A stretch of DNA of 64,000 nucleotides from Planctomycetia bacterium. Lineage in GTDB: Bacteria > Planctomycetota > Planctomycetia > Pirellulales > Thermoguttaceae. The stretch's first letter is position 1. Each line of letters opens with the position of its first letter. Shown here piece by piece: positions 55,270 to 63,540 of the stretch. The DNA lies in contig JAUNSJ010000002.1 in NCBI GenBank assembly GCA_030539295.1, forward strand, positions 1 through 64,000, read 5' to 3'. Under the pieces are notes generated by a model that ran no database searches, had not been told where the DNA came from, and worked only from the letters and a program-made list of their open reading frames with translations. The position numbers and the translations under genes were made by a program.

Positions 55270-57627
55270 CTACGGTCCGGGAAAACGATTGCCCGACGTC
55301 GCGCCAGGTTTCCAGTTCGATTCGTCCGGTACGTTTCCGCCCGGCATCGCCATGCCCGGTCCGCCATACGGGGCCATTTCCATCCCGTTGTATTCCGCGC
55401 CATTATAATAGGGCACGCCCTGACCCGAAGGGTAGGCCGACATGCCGCCGTTACCTGGCATACCATACCCCATTTCAGCGTACTGTTGCGGGGCACCGGC
55501 AAAAGGACCGCCTGCGGCAAATGGGTTCGCGATTCGGTTCCCGTGCTCGTCCAGGTAAATGACCTCACCTTCGCCCGGAAGATTCCCCGGTATTCCCGAT
55601 TCCGAACCGGTTCCCATGCCGTTATCCATGTAACCGGAACCGCCTCCAACTGGTGCACCATTGGCTGGCATGTTACTGTCATAACCTCCATTATACCCAT
55701 TCTCGTAACTTTGGGGAGGGACCGCGCTGGTTCCACCCGTCGACTTCCCGCCGGCGCTGAAAAACCAACGTTGCTCACCACTTTGCACCGGCATGCCCTG
55801 GCCTCCGGACGCTGCCGAGCCGCTTGACTGTTGCGGACGCCGCGATTGAAACAGAGAGCCAAAACCTTCCGTGAAAAGCGGGTTTAACGTCAAACGACCC
55901 GGATCCGTTTGCCAACGCCCATTTTGACCTCGCACCGCCGGATTCGGCTGCGGTTCGTAATTAAAGGCCGTTTCCGTCTTGTTTACCGCTGCCGTCTTCT
56001 CTACCTGAGTCGCGCCCGGCACCGCAGACATCGTCGTGCCCCCTTGACTCGCACGCTCCATCGACGCGTTTTTAAACGAACCTTCTCCACTTAAATACTG
56101 CTTCTCACTATCCTCAACGCCCTCCGGTACCGGCGGCGTCTGCCAGGCACGGACCACTTCCTTGTCCGTCTTCGTTTCCGGCGACAGGGCCAGCTCACCC
56201 GCTCCCGTACTCATGCCGGACTCTGAAGGCAAAATTCGACCGGCAAGTGCCTGCGACAGATTAATCTCCTGCGTCGTAACGTCTGTCCACTCCTTACCAT
56301 AGCTGTCAAGGCAGACCGTCCGCAAGTAAAATGGAACCGCGTCGAACTGCGTCGCTCGCCACCAATAGCCGTTGCGGTCACTTTCGAGTCCTTCCGCCAC
56401 CGTGGTCCAAGGGCCATTCGGCGAGTTGGATCGCTCTATACGCAAAAGTCCGCCTTGGGACCCCGTTTGTGTTATGTCACCCGGCCGTACCCATCGCACC
56501 ATGACCGTAGGTTCTCCACCTGGCGTGTGACCCAAGGCAATACTTTTGATCTGCCCCGGGCGGATAATGTCGGCCGACTCGGCCGTGTCAGCCGAATCCG
56601 TCGCTGTACTACCGGCTGGGACTCGTGTTACGGCCGTCGAGGGCCGCGACGCATTGCTCTTGGCAAGCTCAAGCAGCTTCTTTACCCTGCTTGCCTGTTC
56701 CTCCGAGGCTGCCGAATCGGTCGGCGTTGGCGCCAAGGGACTGGGGGCTCCTGGCGCTATCACCGGTTTCTGTGCAACGGTTCCCGTACTCGTTGCCTCT
56801 TCCAAGTCATCCACTCCTTCAGGAAGCTCGAACAGGAGCGTCGCACTCTCTTGTTCCTCACTTGCCTGGCTCTGCTCCGGCGAGGCGTCTGTGACGGCCT
56901 CCTTATCGACAACCTCTTGCAGTGGCTTGGGTTCCGCAATTGTACTATCGGACTTCGTCTCTAACGGCGGAAGTGCGTTAACGCTCGCGGTCGCGGGGGC
57001 CGCCAAGGGTAACGTCGCCTCTTTCTCGTTGTTCACTTCAGTCTCTGGTTCCCCTTCTTGTATAACCTCCGGTTGACCCGCCTGCTCACGGGCATTGTTC
57101 TCCGACGCCCGCTTGCTTCCTGCTGCTTGACTCTCCGTTACACCCGGGACGTCAGTTCCTTTTGACTCGTCCGCCGCGTTCGAGGTAGTCACAATTCGGA
57201 TTCGCTGCGGTTGACTGACCCGCGACTCATTATTCTTAAACCAGGTTCGAAGCAGAAAAAGATAATCCCCGTCCTGGTCCGCCCGGAAAAAAAACTCCTT
57301 ACGCGGACTCGTTGTGGGCACCCTCGCAAAGGAATACCACGTCTGACCACCGTTATTCGAATAGAGCAGCTCGATTTCCGTCGGGACCACTTGGCTGTCG
57401 GTCGGAACGGTAAACGGAATGGCAAATTGACGATTTCTTATAATAATCGGGAGTTCCAGTCCCGTTTTGGAAAAAGTTTCGCCAAGATTCGGCTCCTCTT
57501 GCTTGTCGATTTCCGATTTATCGTTTATACTAGACTCATTGGACCGCGCTGCGGGGCTTGCAACTCCCAGCACAAGGCCGGTGACCAAAATGAGGCAAAA
57601 CGAGGAAAATAAACCTGTGTTGTTCAT
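55270..57627 (-). CDS. Exported protein with Ig/FN3-like domains and Gly/Pro-rich tail
   Basis: 785 residues, first gene of the pilus-like operon. A signal peptide (LFSSFCLILVTGLVLGVASPAA) precedes an Ig-like domain (about 57-150, with LLYSNNGGQTWYSFARV). A long acidic, Ala/Glu/Thr-rich linker follows. A second beta domain (about 360-460, with RIERSNSPNGPWTTVAEG and FYLRTVC) is FN3-like. The C-terminal ~180 residues are low-complexity Gly/Pro/Tyr/Met-rich, containing the short motif YLDEHGNRIANPF. No membrane anchor other than the signal is seen. It may be the periplasmic or surface component served by the downstream ExbB, PilMN and PilO proteins. I do not recognise a family. Confidence 0.75.
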   Translation of the reverse strand: MNNTGLFSSFCLILVTGLVLGVASPAARSNESSINDKSEIDKQEEPNLGETFSKTGLELPIIIRNRQFAIPFTVPTDSQVVPTEIELLYSNNGGQTWYSFARVPTTSPRKEFFFRADQDGDYLFLLRTWFKNNESRVSQPQRIRIVTTSNAADESKGTDVPGVTESQAAGSKRASENNAREQAGQPEVIQEGEPETEVNNEKEATLPLAAPATASVNALPPLETKSDSTIAEPKPLQEVVDKEAVTDASPEQSQASEEQESATLLFELPEGVDDLEEATSTGTVAQKPVIAPGAPSPLAPTPTDSAASEEQASRVKKLLELAKSNASRPSTAVTRVPAGSTATDSADTAESADIIRPGQIKSIALGHTPGGEPTVMVRWVRPGDITQTGSQGGLLRIERSNSPNGPWTTVAEGLESDRNGYWWRATQFDAVPFYLRTVCLDSYGKEWTDVTTQEINLSQALAGRILPSESGMSTGAGELALSPETKTDKEVVRAWQTPPVPEGVEDSEKQYLSGEGSFKNASMERASQGGTTMSAVPGATQVEKTAAVNKTETAFNYEPQPNPAVRGQNGRWQTDPGRLTLNPLFTEGFGSLFQSRRPQQSSGSAASGGQGMPVQSGEQRWFFSAGGKSTGGTSAVPPQSYENGYNGGYDSNMPANGAPVGGGSGYMDNGMGTGSESGIPGNLPGEGEVIYLDEHGNRIANPFAAGGPFAGAPQQYAEMGYGMPGNGGMSAYPSGQGVPYYNGAEYNGMEMAPYGGPGMAMPGGNVPDESNWKPGATSGNRFPGP

Positions 57628-57830
57628 AATATTTCCGTTTTAGGCTTTATACGGTTGTGTCAAGTGCCAATTGGGGTGTCCTTTCGGCAGTGTCGTTTAT
57701 TGAATCGGTCCTTTCCCCGACTTGGATGGAGCCAAGTTGGAAAATTTAGCAACATGACAAAAAAAATGATTGTATTTTATAGATAAAATAGATAAAATAT
57801 AGTATTTAGCCCGCTGAGATATTTGTTAAT

Positions 57831-58304
57831 ATGGTTATGCCACAAAATCCTTTCGAAGAACTCATTGTGCTCGGCACGATTTTCGTGATCTTGCTCGCGA
57901 TCGGAATCTATTTTATTTTGGGGATCCGTCGAAAGATCAAGAATCCGGAAAAGATTACCGCCGACGACCTGTTGCTTCGTTTTAGCCAATTATACGATGC
58001 CGGGCTTCTGACCCGCGAGGAATATCGATTGGTGAAAATGCGACTGGCGTCGAAATTGGGCCAGTTTTCCGATTTGCAGCGTGCGGAAACCACGTCATCA
58101 CGTACGGAAAACAAGACGGGCAAAAAGAAAGACGCCAACGCCGCTCGGGATCCCGAATTCCTTTTGCAGCAAATACTTACCAGTGAGTTATCCATCTCCG
58201 CAGACGGCGCTTTCGGTAAGTCGACCGGGAAGAACACCATATATCCGACGCGGAAAATACTGTCCAACCACGAGGAAGCAGAGGAAACAGACGAGGAAGC
58301 ATGA
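57831..58304 (+). CDS. Small membrane protein with SHOCT-like motif
   Basis: 157 residues. One transmembrane helix (about 10-31) is followed by a SHOCT-like short helical motif, LRFSQLYDAGLLTREEYRLVK (about 48-68), a charged linker and an acidic C-terminus. SHOCT domains often sit at the ends of membrane proteins as oligomerisation modules. Two in-frame ATGs (57831 and 57837) are possible and no strong ribosome binding site decides. It is the first gene of a tight cluster: its stop overlaps the next small ORF, and the rhomboid gene follows. It diverges from the pilus-like operon. Confidence 0.7.
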   Translation: MVMPQNPFEELIVLGTIFVILLAIGIYFILGIRRKIKNPEKITADDLLLRFSQLYDAGLLTREEYRLVKMRLASKLGQFSDLQRAETTSSRTENKTGKKKDANAARDPEFLLQQILTSELSISADGAFGKSTGKNTIYPTRKILSNHEEAEETDEEA

Positions 58305-58486
58305 CCCACTTAACGAACCTGCCCCATCCAGGCTGGCCCTGGCATACACCTCTACCTTGCGTTCTCGACCCCGGGCTTCGTCCGGTCCACGCTTGCTATT
58401 TTTCCAACGGCAGAGAAGGCACGCCTATCGTTTGGTATGCGATTGATCCTTGTCCCGCCTGTGCACCCCAGAAAAGGAACCTGTAA
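58301..58486 (+). CDS. Small Cys-containing ORF in rhomboid cluster
   Basis: 61 residues. The ATG overlaps the stop of the preceding gene (ATGA) and its TAA ends two bases before the rhomboid ATG. The ribosome binding site for the rhomboid gene (AAAAGGA) is inside it. The sequence has four Cys, with a C-terminal CPAC pair, and Trp/His-rich start (HPGWPWH). This arrangement is typical of real, translationally coupled small genes, but no family is known to me. The alternative is that the frame is open by chance. Confidence 0.5.
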   Translation: MTHLTNLPHPGWPWHTPLPCVLDPGLRPVHACYFSNGREGTPIVWYAIDPCPACAPQKRNL

Positions 58487-58488
58487 AC

Positions 58489-59370
58489 ATGGGTATATAT
58501 GACCGAGATTACTACCGTGAACAACCGCGATACCGTCGCCGACGAAAGAATCCACTTGCCAACTTCTCCGCGGTCGGCTTGATCATCATCGTCAATGTGG
58601 CGCTGTTTCTGCTTAACGGCATCTTCTGGAGCGAGGGCAACCAGCTTACCACTCATCTCTTAATGACCGGAGAAGCCATGGCAAACCCGCTACAGTGGTA
58701 TCGCCTTATAACATACGGCTTTGCGCATGCCCCCAATACACTCGGGCATATCGCAGGCAATATGCTTACGCTCTTTTTCCTCGGTCGTTTCGTGGAAATG
58801 CGTTACGGCAAGAAGGAATTCCTGCTCATCTATTTCCTCTCCATTTTCCTCTGCGGGCTCGTTTGGGGGCTTTTTAACTTCAACGAGCCGGCCGCCATGC
58901 TCGGCGCGTCCGGGGCCATTTCTACCATTGTCATTCTCTTTGCCCTGAATTTCCCCAATGTGCAGCTCCTCCTCTTCTTTATCTTACCCATGCCAGCCTG
59001 GGTGCTGGGCGTGGCCTATATCGTTTATGACGCCTTTGGCGCCGCGGGCGGGCAGTCCAATATCGCCCATGGCGTCCACTTGACCGGCGCTGCCTTTGCC
59101 TTGCTTTACTTCTTTAGTCGATGGAATTTTTCACGCTTGCTGACCATGCCCAAGCCGGGCCGGAAAAAAACGCCTCGCGGCAAGGGGATCGGAATCTTCG
59201 CCGAGACGGACGACGAACTTCTGGAACCCGACGAGTCAGCCTCCTCCCTGGAACGTGAAGTCGACCGCATCTTGCGCAAAATCAACCAATCCGGCGAGAA
59301 TAGCCTGTCCGACCAGGAACGCGCTACCCTTCGCCGTGCCAGCGACGAATATCAGCGGAGGCGTCGATAG
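58489..59370 (+). CDS. Rhomboid family intramembrane serine protease
   Basis: 293 residues with six core transmembrane segments. The catalytic Ser is S141 in GASGAI and the catalytic His is H194 in NIAHGVHLTGAA. The structural HIAGNMLTLFFLGRFVE segment (H87, N91) matches the H-x3-N motif. A basic cytoplasmic N-terminus (YRRRRK) and a ~75-residue acidic C-terminal tail flank the core. Rhomboids cleave membrane-anchored substrates within the bilayer. AAAAGGA is nine bases upstream of the ATG. It follows a small ORF and a SHOCT-like protein. No candidate substrate is evident. Confidence 0.92.
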   Translation: MGIYDRDYYREQPRYRRRRKNPLANFSAVGLIIIVNVALFLLNGIFWSEGNQLTTHLLMTGEAMANPLQWYRLITYGFAHAPNTLGHIAGNMLTLFFLGRFVEMRYGKKEFLLIYFLSIFLCGLVWGLFNFNEPAAMLGASGAISTIVILFALNFPNVQLLLFFILPMPAWVLGVAYIVYDAFGAAGGQSNIAHGVHLTGAAFALLYFFSRWNFSRLLTMPKPGRKKTPRGKGIGIFAETDDELLEPDESASSLEREVDRILRKINQSGENSLSDQERATLRRASDEYQRRRR

Positions 59371-59484
59371 CGAACGACTTTTTGCATACTTGGACTACAG
59401 GATGGTTTTCGGGGCATTTTCGCGTAATTTGCCTTGAAATTTGAATGACAACGATAAGATAAAAAACCTAGGAGACATAGTCAA

Positions 59485-60177
59485 ATGAAGAAGACATGGA
59501 AGAATAAGTTGAAAATGGCTCTCCTGTTAACCGCGGTGTTACTGCTGCCCTGTGTCGTTTCGACGTCAGCTCCGGCCCAAACGCCGAAGGATGAGGAAAG
59601 TCTGATTCGGGACGCTACCGTTGTACTCGATGAAATTATGCAGATTCCTGCCCGGAGCATACCGACCAGTCTCTTTCAAAAGGCGGAGGGAATCGCCATT
59701 TTTCCCAGTCTCATGAAAGGTGGATTCATCGTCGGCGTGCAAGGGGGTAGTGGCATTCTCCTGATCAAGACGCAGGACGGGCGCTGGGAGTATCCTCGTT
59801 TTGCGACCTTGGCAGGGGGGAGCGTCGGCTTCCAGGTTGGCGTCCAATCGACGGACATTATTCTCTTCTTTTGCACGCACCGGAGTGTGGAAGCCGTTTT
59901 AAAAGGCAAGTTTACAATCGGAGCCGATGCCTCCGTTGCGGCCGGACCGATAGGCCGTCAAACGAGTGCTGCGACTGACGTGCGGCTCTCGTCAGAAATC
60001 TATTCCTGGTCGCGCAGTCGCGGAGTTTTTCTCGGGGCGGCCCTCGACGGTATGGCCCTCGACATTGACAATGCGAAGACCACCGCGTTTTATCAGAACG
60101 GGACTCCCCAAGTCGCCGACGTACTTGTTGGGAAGATTATTCAGTACGCTTCCGAGCCGAAAACGGCAGGCGAATGA
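59485..60177 (+). CDS. Exported SYLF (Ysc84-like) lipid-binding protein
   Basis: 230 residues with a signal peptide (MALLLTAVLLLPCVVSTSAPAQ, mature from about residue 33). The rest matches the SYLF/Ysc84 domain: AEGIAIFPSLMKGGFIVG, GSVGFQVGVQSTDIILFF, IGADASVAAGPIGRQ and YSWSRSRGVFLGAALDG. SYLF domains bind phosphoinositides or other lipids in eukaryotes; bacterial exported versions have unclear roles. AGGAG is ten bases upstream of the ATG. The following glycosyl-phosphate transferase gene is 37 bases downstream. Confidence 0.9.
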   Translation: MKKTWKNKLKMALLLTAVLLLPCVVSTSAPAQTPKDEESLIRDATVVLDEIMQIPARSIPTSLFQKAEGIAIFPSLMKGGFIVGVQGGSGILLIKTQDGRWEYPRFATLAGGSVGFQVGVQSTDIILFFCTHRSVEAVLKGKFTIGADASVAAGPIGRQTSAATDVRLSSEIYSWSRSRGVFLGAALDGMALDIDNAKTTAFYQNGTPQVADVLVGKIIQYASEPKTAGE

Positions 60178-60214
60178 GTCCCGCTGTTTTTCATTCAAAA
60201 GGAGTCTCGATTCC

Positions 60215-61381
60215 GTGAAAGTTGGTTTTTTAATTGCTTTAGCGACAGCTTTTGTTGTTAGTTATGTGTCCTGCCTCATTGTGCGACGATGGGCGCCTCG
60301 GCTTGGCCTGGTCGATAAGCCTGGCTATCGCAAGATACACGACGCCCCGGTCCCAACCGGAGGAGGCTTGGCCATTTGGCTGGCCGTGATACTCCCGCTT
60401 CTGCTCGCCTGGTTCGTCCTGTTCTTCCACGTTGACCTCCTGACCGAATCTCTTCCGGGCGCGGCCGGCTTGCTCCCGGCAGGACTGGCCTCGGGCCTAA
60501 GCGAACTGGGTAACTTCGTTGCGACGCATCGAGACGGCTTTCTTTGGCAGAGTGGCCGCCTCGGACTTCTCCTGGGCTTAGGCACAATTCTCGTCGTTCT
60601 GGGTACGCTCGACGACCGCTACGGACTGGGCTGGAAGATACGGCTCTTGGTCCAGTTTCTGGTTGCAAGTGCGGCCGTGGCCTTGGGCTGGCGTGCGACC
60701 TGTTTTCTGGACGTGCCTTGGCTTACCGGGCTTTTGAGCGTCTTTTGGATCGTGGGACTCATTAACTCCTTTAATATGATGGACAACATGGACGGTCTTG
60801 CCGCGGGCGTGGCCTCGATCTGCGCGTGCTTTCTGGCCTTTGTTCTGCTCGTCTGTTCCAGGAACGCCGATTCAGGCTCCCCTCAATATTTTATGGCCGG
60901 CTTACTTCTGATTCTGGTTGGCGCCTTGTGGGGGTTCCTGGTCCACAATCGCCCGCCTGCTCGTTTGTTTATGGGCGACGGCGGTGCCTACTTTATCGGC
61001 TTCCTCCTGGCCACGACAACGCTTTCGGCCACTTTTGTCGGGCGCGGCACTGCCCCGCAAGCCATTTTCGTTCCCCTATGCATCCTGGCCGTTCCACTTT
61101 ATGACTTGACCAGTGTCGTTTTGATACGTCTTTCGAACAAAAAAAGCCCTTTTGAAGGCGATAAGAACCATTACTCCCATCGCCTTGTTAAATTGGGACT
61201 TACGCGCGTTCAAGCGGTCCTGACGATCTATTTGACGACGATAATAACCTGTCTGAGTGCCCTGTTCCTGTATCAGGTCTCCTGGGGCAATTCCCTTTTG
61301 GTCCTCCTTCAGATGATTCTGGTGCTCGCTTTGGTTTGCATTCTGGAATTTTCGCAGAGACGGAACGGGAAATCCCCTTAA
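60215..61381 (+). CDS. WecA/MraY-family polyprenyl-phosphate GlcNAc-1-phosphate transferase
   Basis: About 388 residues from a GTG at 60215, which follows AAAGGAG with a ten-base spacing. The frame is open further upstream through the SYLF gene in another frame, which is not coding. About ten transmembrane helices are present with the family motifs LGTLDDRYGLGWKIRLL, NSFNMMDNMDGLAAG, FMGDGGAYFIGFLL and the HYSHRLVKLGL loop. These match the WecA/TagO-type rather than the MraY-type loop. The enzyme transfers a sugar-1-phosphate from a UDP-sugar to undecaprenyl phosphate and starts cell-surface glycan synthesis. No other glycan genes are immediately adjacent. Confidence 0.9.
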   Translation: MKVGFLIALATAFVVSYVSCLIVRRWAPRLGLVDKPGYRKIHDAPVPTGGGLAIWLAVILPLLLAWFVLFFHVDLLTESLPGAAGLLPAGLASGLSELGNFVATHRDGFLWQSGRLGLLLGLGTILVVLGTLDDRYGLGWKIRLLVQFLVASAAVALGWRATCFLDVPWLTGLLSVFWIVGLINSFNMMDNMDGLAAGVASICACFLAFVLLVCSRNADSGSPQYFMAGLLLILVGALWGFLVHNRPPARLFMGDGGAYFIGFLLATTTLSATFVGRGTAPQAIFVPLCILAVPLYDLTSVVLIRLSNKKSPFEGDKNHYSHRLVKLGLTRVQAVLTIYLTTIITCLSALFLYQVSWGNSLLVLLQMILVLALVCILEFSQRRNGKSP

Positions 61382-61519
61382 AGCGAGCGATTGGTCGGGG
61401 AAATGACGCCTTACGACGACAAAAAAGTCAAAAAAAGATATGTTTTTGAAAAAAAATCAAGAACGTATCTGGTAAAGTTGTCGATTTTCGTGTATAATAA
61501 AACAAGGTATAGAAACCTT

Positions 61520-61538
61520 AAATCCCCGTGAGGGATTT
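61520..61538 (+). other. Hairpin in leader of STAS gene
   Basis: AAATCCC-cgtga-GGGATTT (61520-61538) is a perfect seven-base stem between a possible -10 box TATAAT (61493-61498) and the ATG at 61589. It is not directly followed by a T-run; six T occur 11 bases later. It could be a leader element or weak terminator of the upstream gene. Confidence 0.4.
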
Positions 61539-61588
61539 GGGTGGGGAAATTTTTTAACGACACAATAAACTGAGGACTGTACAGAATT

Positions 61589-61948
61589 ATGAGCAGTGGA
61601 AAAGTAAGAATTATGGTTCGTTACATAGACGATGTGGCAGTGGCGAATTGCCTGGACACGAAGCTGAGCGACGAACTGGGAATTCAGGCGTGGGGCGAAG
61701 AGCTTTATTCACTCGTTGCGAATCAGAAAGGGAAAAAGCTTGTAGTAAATTTCCAGAACGTAAATTTCATGTCAAGTAGCGCTCTTCGTGTTCTCATTAC
61801 ACTCAATAATAAGACGAAAATGAAGGGTATTTCTCTCGGCCTGTGTGGAATCAATGATAATATTATGGAGGCTTTTCGCATTACCCGGCTTGACTCGCTG
61901 TTTGTGATTAAACGGAACGAATTGGAAGCCGCGAAAGCCCTTAAGTAA
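61589..61948 (+). CDS. STAS-domain anti-sigma factor antagonist (RsbV/SpoIIAA-like)
   Basis: 119 residues forming one STAS domain. The phosphorylation site region reads NFMSSSALRVL (residues ~59-69), with Ser63 aligning to the phosphorylated Ser of SpoIIAA. Such proteins bind a serine kinase/anti-sigma partner and release it from its sigma factor or other target when dephosphorylated. The partner is probably encoded by the next gene, 31 bases downstream. No RsbU-type phosphatase or SigB-type sigma gene is in the window. Confidence 0.88.
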   Translation: MSSGKVRIMVRYIDDVAVANCLDTKLSDELGIQAWGEELYSLVANQKGKKLVVNFQNVNFMSSSALRVLITLNNKTKMKGISLGLCGINDNIMEAFRITRLDSLFVIKRNELEAAKALK

Positions 61949-61979
61949 TAATTTTCATAAAGATTGGGAGTCACCATTT

Positions 61980-62411
61980 ATGAGTGACACTAGTAGAACA
62001 TGGATTCGGGAGGATGTCTTTCCCAGCGTATATGGGGAAGGGGCTGACTTGGTCGAGAGCATTCTCCAAACCATGAAAGAACGGCTGTGGCCGGAACGTG
62101 ATATTTTTGCCGTTAACCTGGCAATCGTCGAAGCGATTACCAATGCAATTGAACACGGTAACCACTGCAACGCTGGTAAAAGTGTCACCGTTGAGTGCCG
62201 TGTTTCCAACGATCTGGTCCACATTTCCGTACGCGATGAAGGACTTGGCTTTGCAAAGGACAAGATTCCCGACCCGCGAAACGATGATAATATTGAATGT
62301 CCCACGGGGCGCGGTGTACTCCTGATCTATGGGTTTATGACCAAGGTCTGGTACAACGACCAGGGTAACCAATTCTTTATGGAAAAAGTCCGTTCGGAGG
62401 ATTTGCCATAA
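61980..62411 (+). CDS. RsbW/SpoIIAB-like HATPase serine kinase
   Basis: 143 residues of the GHKL ATPase fold. The N-box is IVEAITNAIEHGN (N55), the G1-box VRDEGLGF (D86), and the G2-type loop TGRGVLLI. This matches RsbW/SpoIIAB-type anti-sigma kinases, which phosphorylate the partner STAS protein and bind a target such as a sigma factor. The partner is the STAS protein directly upstream. GGGAG lies near the ATG. The target is not identifiable; no sigma factor gene is close. Confidence 0.88.
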   Translation: MSDTSRTWIREDVFPSVYGEGADLVESILQTMKERLWPERDIFAVNLAIVEAITNAIEHGNHCNAGKSVTVECRVSNDLVHISVRDEGLGFAKDKIPDPRNDDNIECPTGRGVLLIYGFMTKVWYNDQGNQFFMEKVRSEDLP

Positions 62412-62438
62412 TAAACAGATACGAGACGGTCTTGCCTT

Positions 62439-63431
62439 ATGTTAAAAGTCGCGGTCTTCAGTACAAAAAAATACGACCAGCGTTTTTTGGAAGAAGCGAA
62501 TCAGGGGCGACTTGACTTGCATTTCTTCGAAGCACGGCTCGACCTTGATACCTGTCCCTTGGCCGATAAATTCCCTGTCGTTTGTACTTTCGTGAACGAT
62601 GACCTTGGTCCGGAGGTCCTTCTTCGTCTCTTTGGCGGCGGAACCCGCATGATTGCCTTGCGGTGTGCCGGCTATAATAATGTCAATTTCTATTCCGTCA
62701 AAAACCTTGGACTGGTCGTTGCTCGCGTGCCCGCTTATTCGCCCCTTTCCATTTCCGAGTTCACTATTGGAATCATGATTAATCTGACTCGAAAAATTTG
62801 GCGCGCCATTAATCGTGCTCGCGAAGGGAATTTCTCACTTCAAGGGCTCTTGGGCTTTAATATTGCCGGACACACCGTTGGTGTTGTTGGCTCCGGGAAG
62901 ATCGGGGCGGCCGTCGCCGAGGCTCTTTCCGGTTTCCAATGCCGTATCCTGCTGTCCGACCCCTATCCGAACCCGGACCTGGTGACCAAGGGCTACGACT
63001 TCGTGTCCGTAGAACAGCTTTTCAGGGAAAGCGACCTGATCACACTTCACTGTCCTCTCACCGACACGACACGCCATATGGTCAATCGCGACAGCATCGC
63101 GACCATGAAGCAGGACGTTATGATTGTCAATACAAGCCGCGGCGCTCTCATTGACACCGAGGCGGTGACCGAAGGACTCAAAGAAGGCAAAATTGCCGGA
63201 CTTGCTATCGACGTCTATGAGGAAGAGGCAGACATCTTTTTCGAAGATCGGTCTGATTCCATCATACAAGATGATTCCTTTACCCGTTTACTTCATTTTC
63301 CCAATGTGATCGTTACCGGTCACCTTGCATTCTTTACCATTGAGGCTATGCGTGCCATAGCGAGTCAGACAATTGACAATATTCTTGCCTGGCACAATGG
63401 CGAGTCGCCGCCGGGGCTTGTTACGCCCTGA
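62439..63431 (+). CDS. D-lactate-dehydrogenase-type 2-hydroxyacid dehydrogenase
   Basis: 330 residues of the D-isomer-specific 2-hydroxyacid dehydrogenase family. The NAD-binding motif is VGVVGSGKIGAAVAEAL. SDPYPNPDL, HCPLTDTTRHMVN, MIVNTSRGALIDTEAV and the catalytic-His segment GHLAFFTIEAM match E. coli LdhA-type fermentative D-lactate dehydrogenase more closely than phosphoglycerate or glyoxylate enzymes. It would reduce pyruvate to D-lactate with NADH in the cytoplasm. It follows the RsbW-like gene by 27 bases on the same strand and may be co-transcribed. A fermentative role suggests growth with limited oxygen, though this is inference. Confidence 0.87.
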   Translation: MLKVAVFSTKKYDQRFLEEANQGRLDLHFFEARLDLDTCPLADKFPVVCTFVNDDLGPEVLLRLFGGGTRMIALRCAGYNNVNFYSVKNLGLVVARVPAYSPLSISEFTIGIMINLTRKIWRAINRAREGNFSLQGLLGFNIAGHTVGVVGSGKIGAAVAEALSGFQCRILLSDPYPNPDLVTKGYDFVSVEQLFRESDLITLHCPLTDTTRHMVNRDSIATMKQDVMIVNTSRGALIDTEAVTEGLKEGKIAGLAIDVYEEEADIFFEDRSDSIIQDDSFTRLLHFPNVIVTGHLAFFTIEAMRAIASQTIDNILAWHNGESPPGLVTP

Positions 63432-63540
63432 CCGGAACCCGTTGTGAGAGCGCGCGTTATGCCTTGTTGCAGAGGTGCTGCTCACAAAGAATCGAAATAT
63501 TCGGTTCGACACTGTTACTTCATCTTTGAAAGGGGACTCT

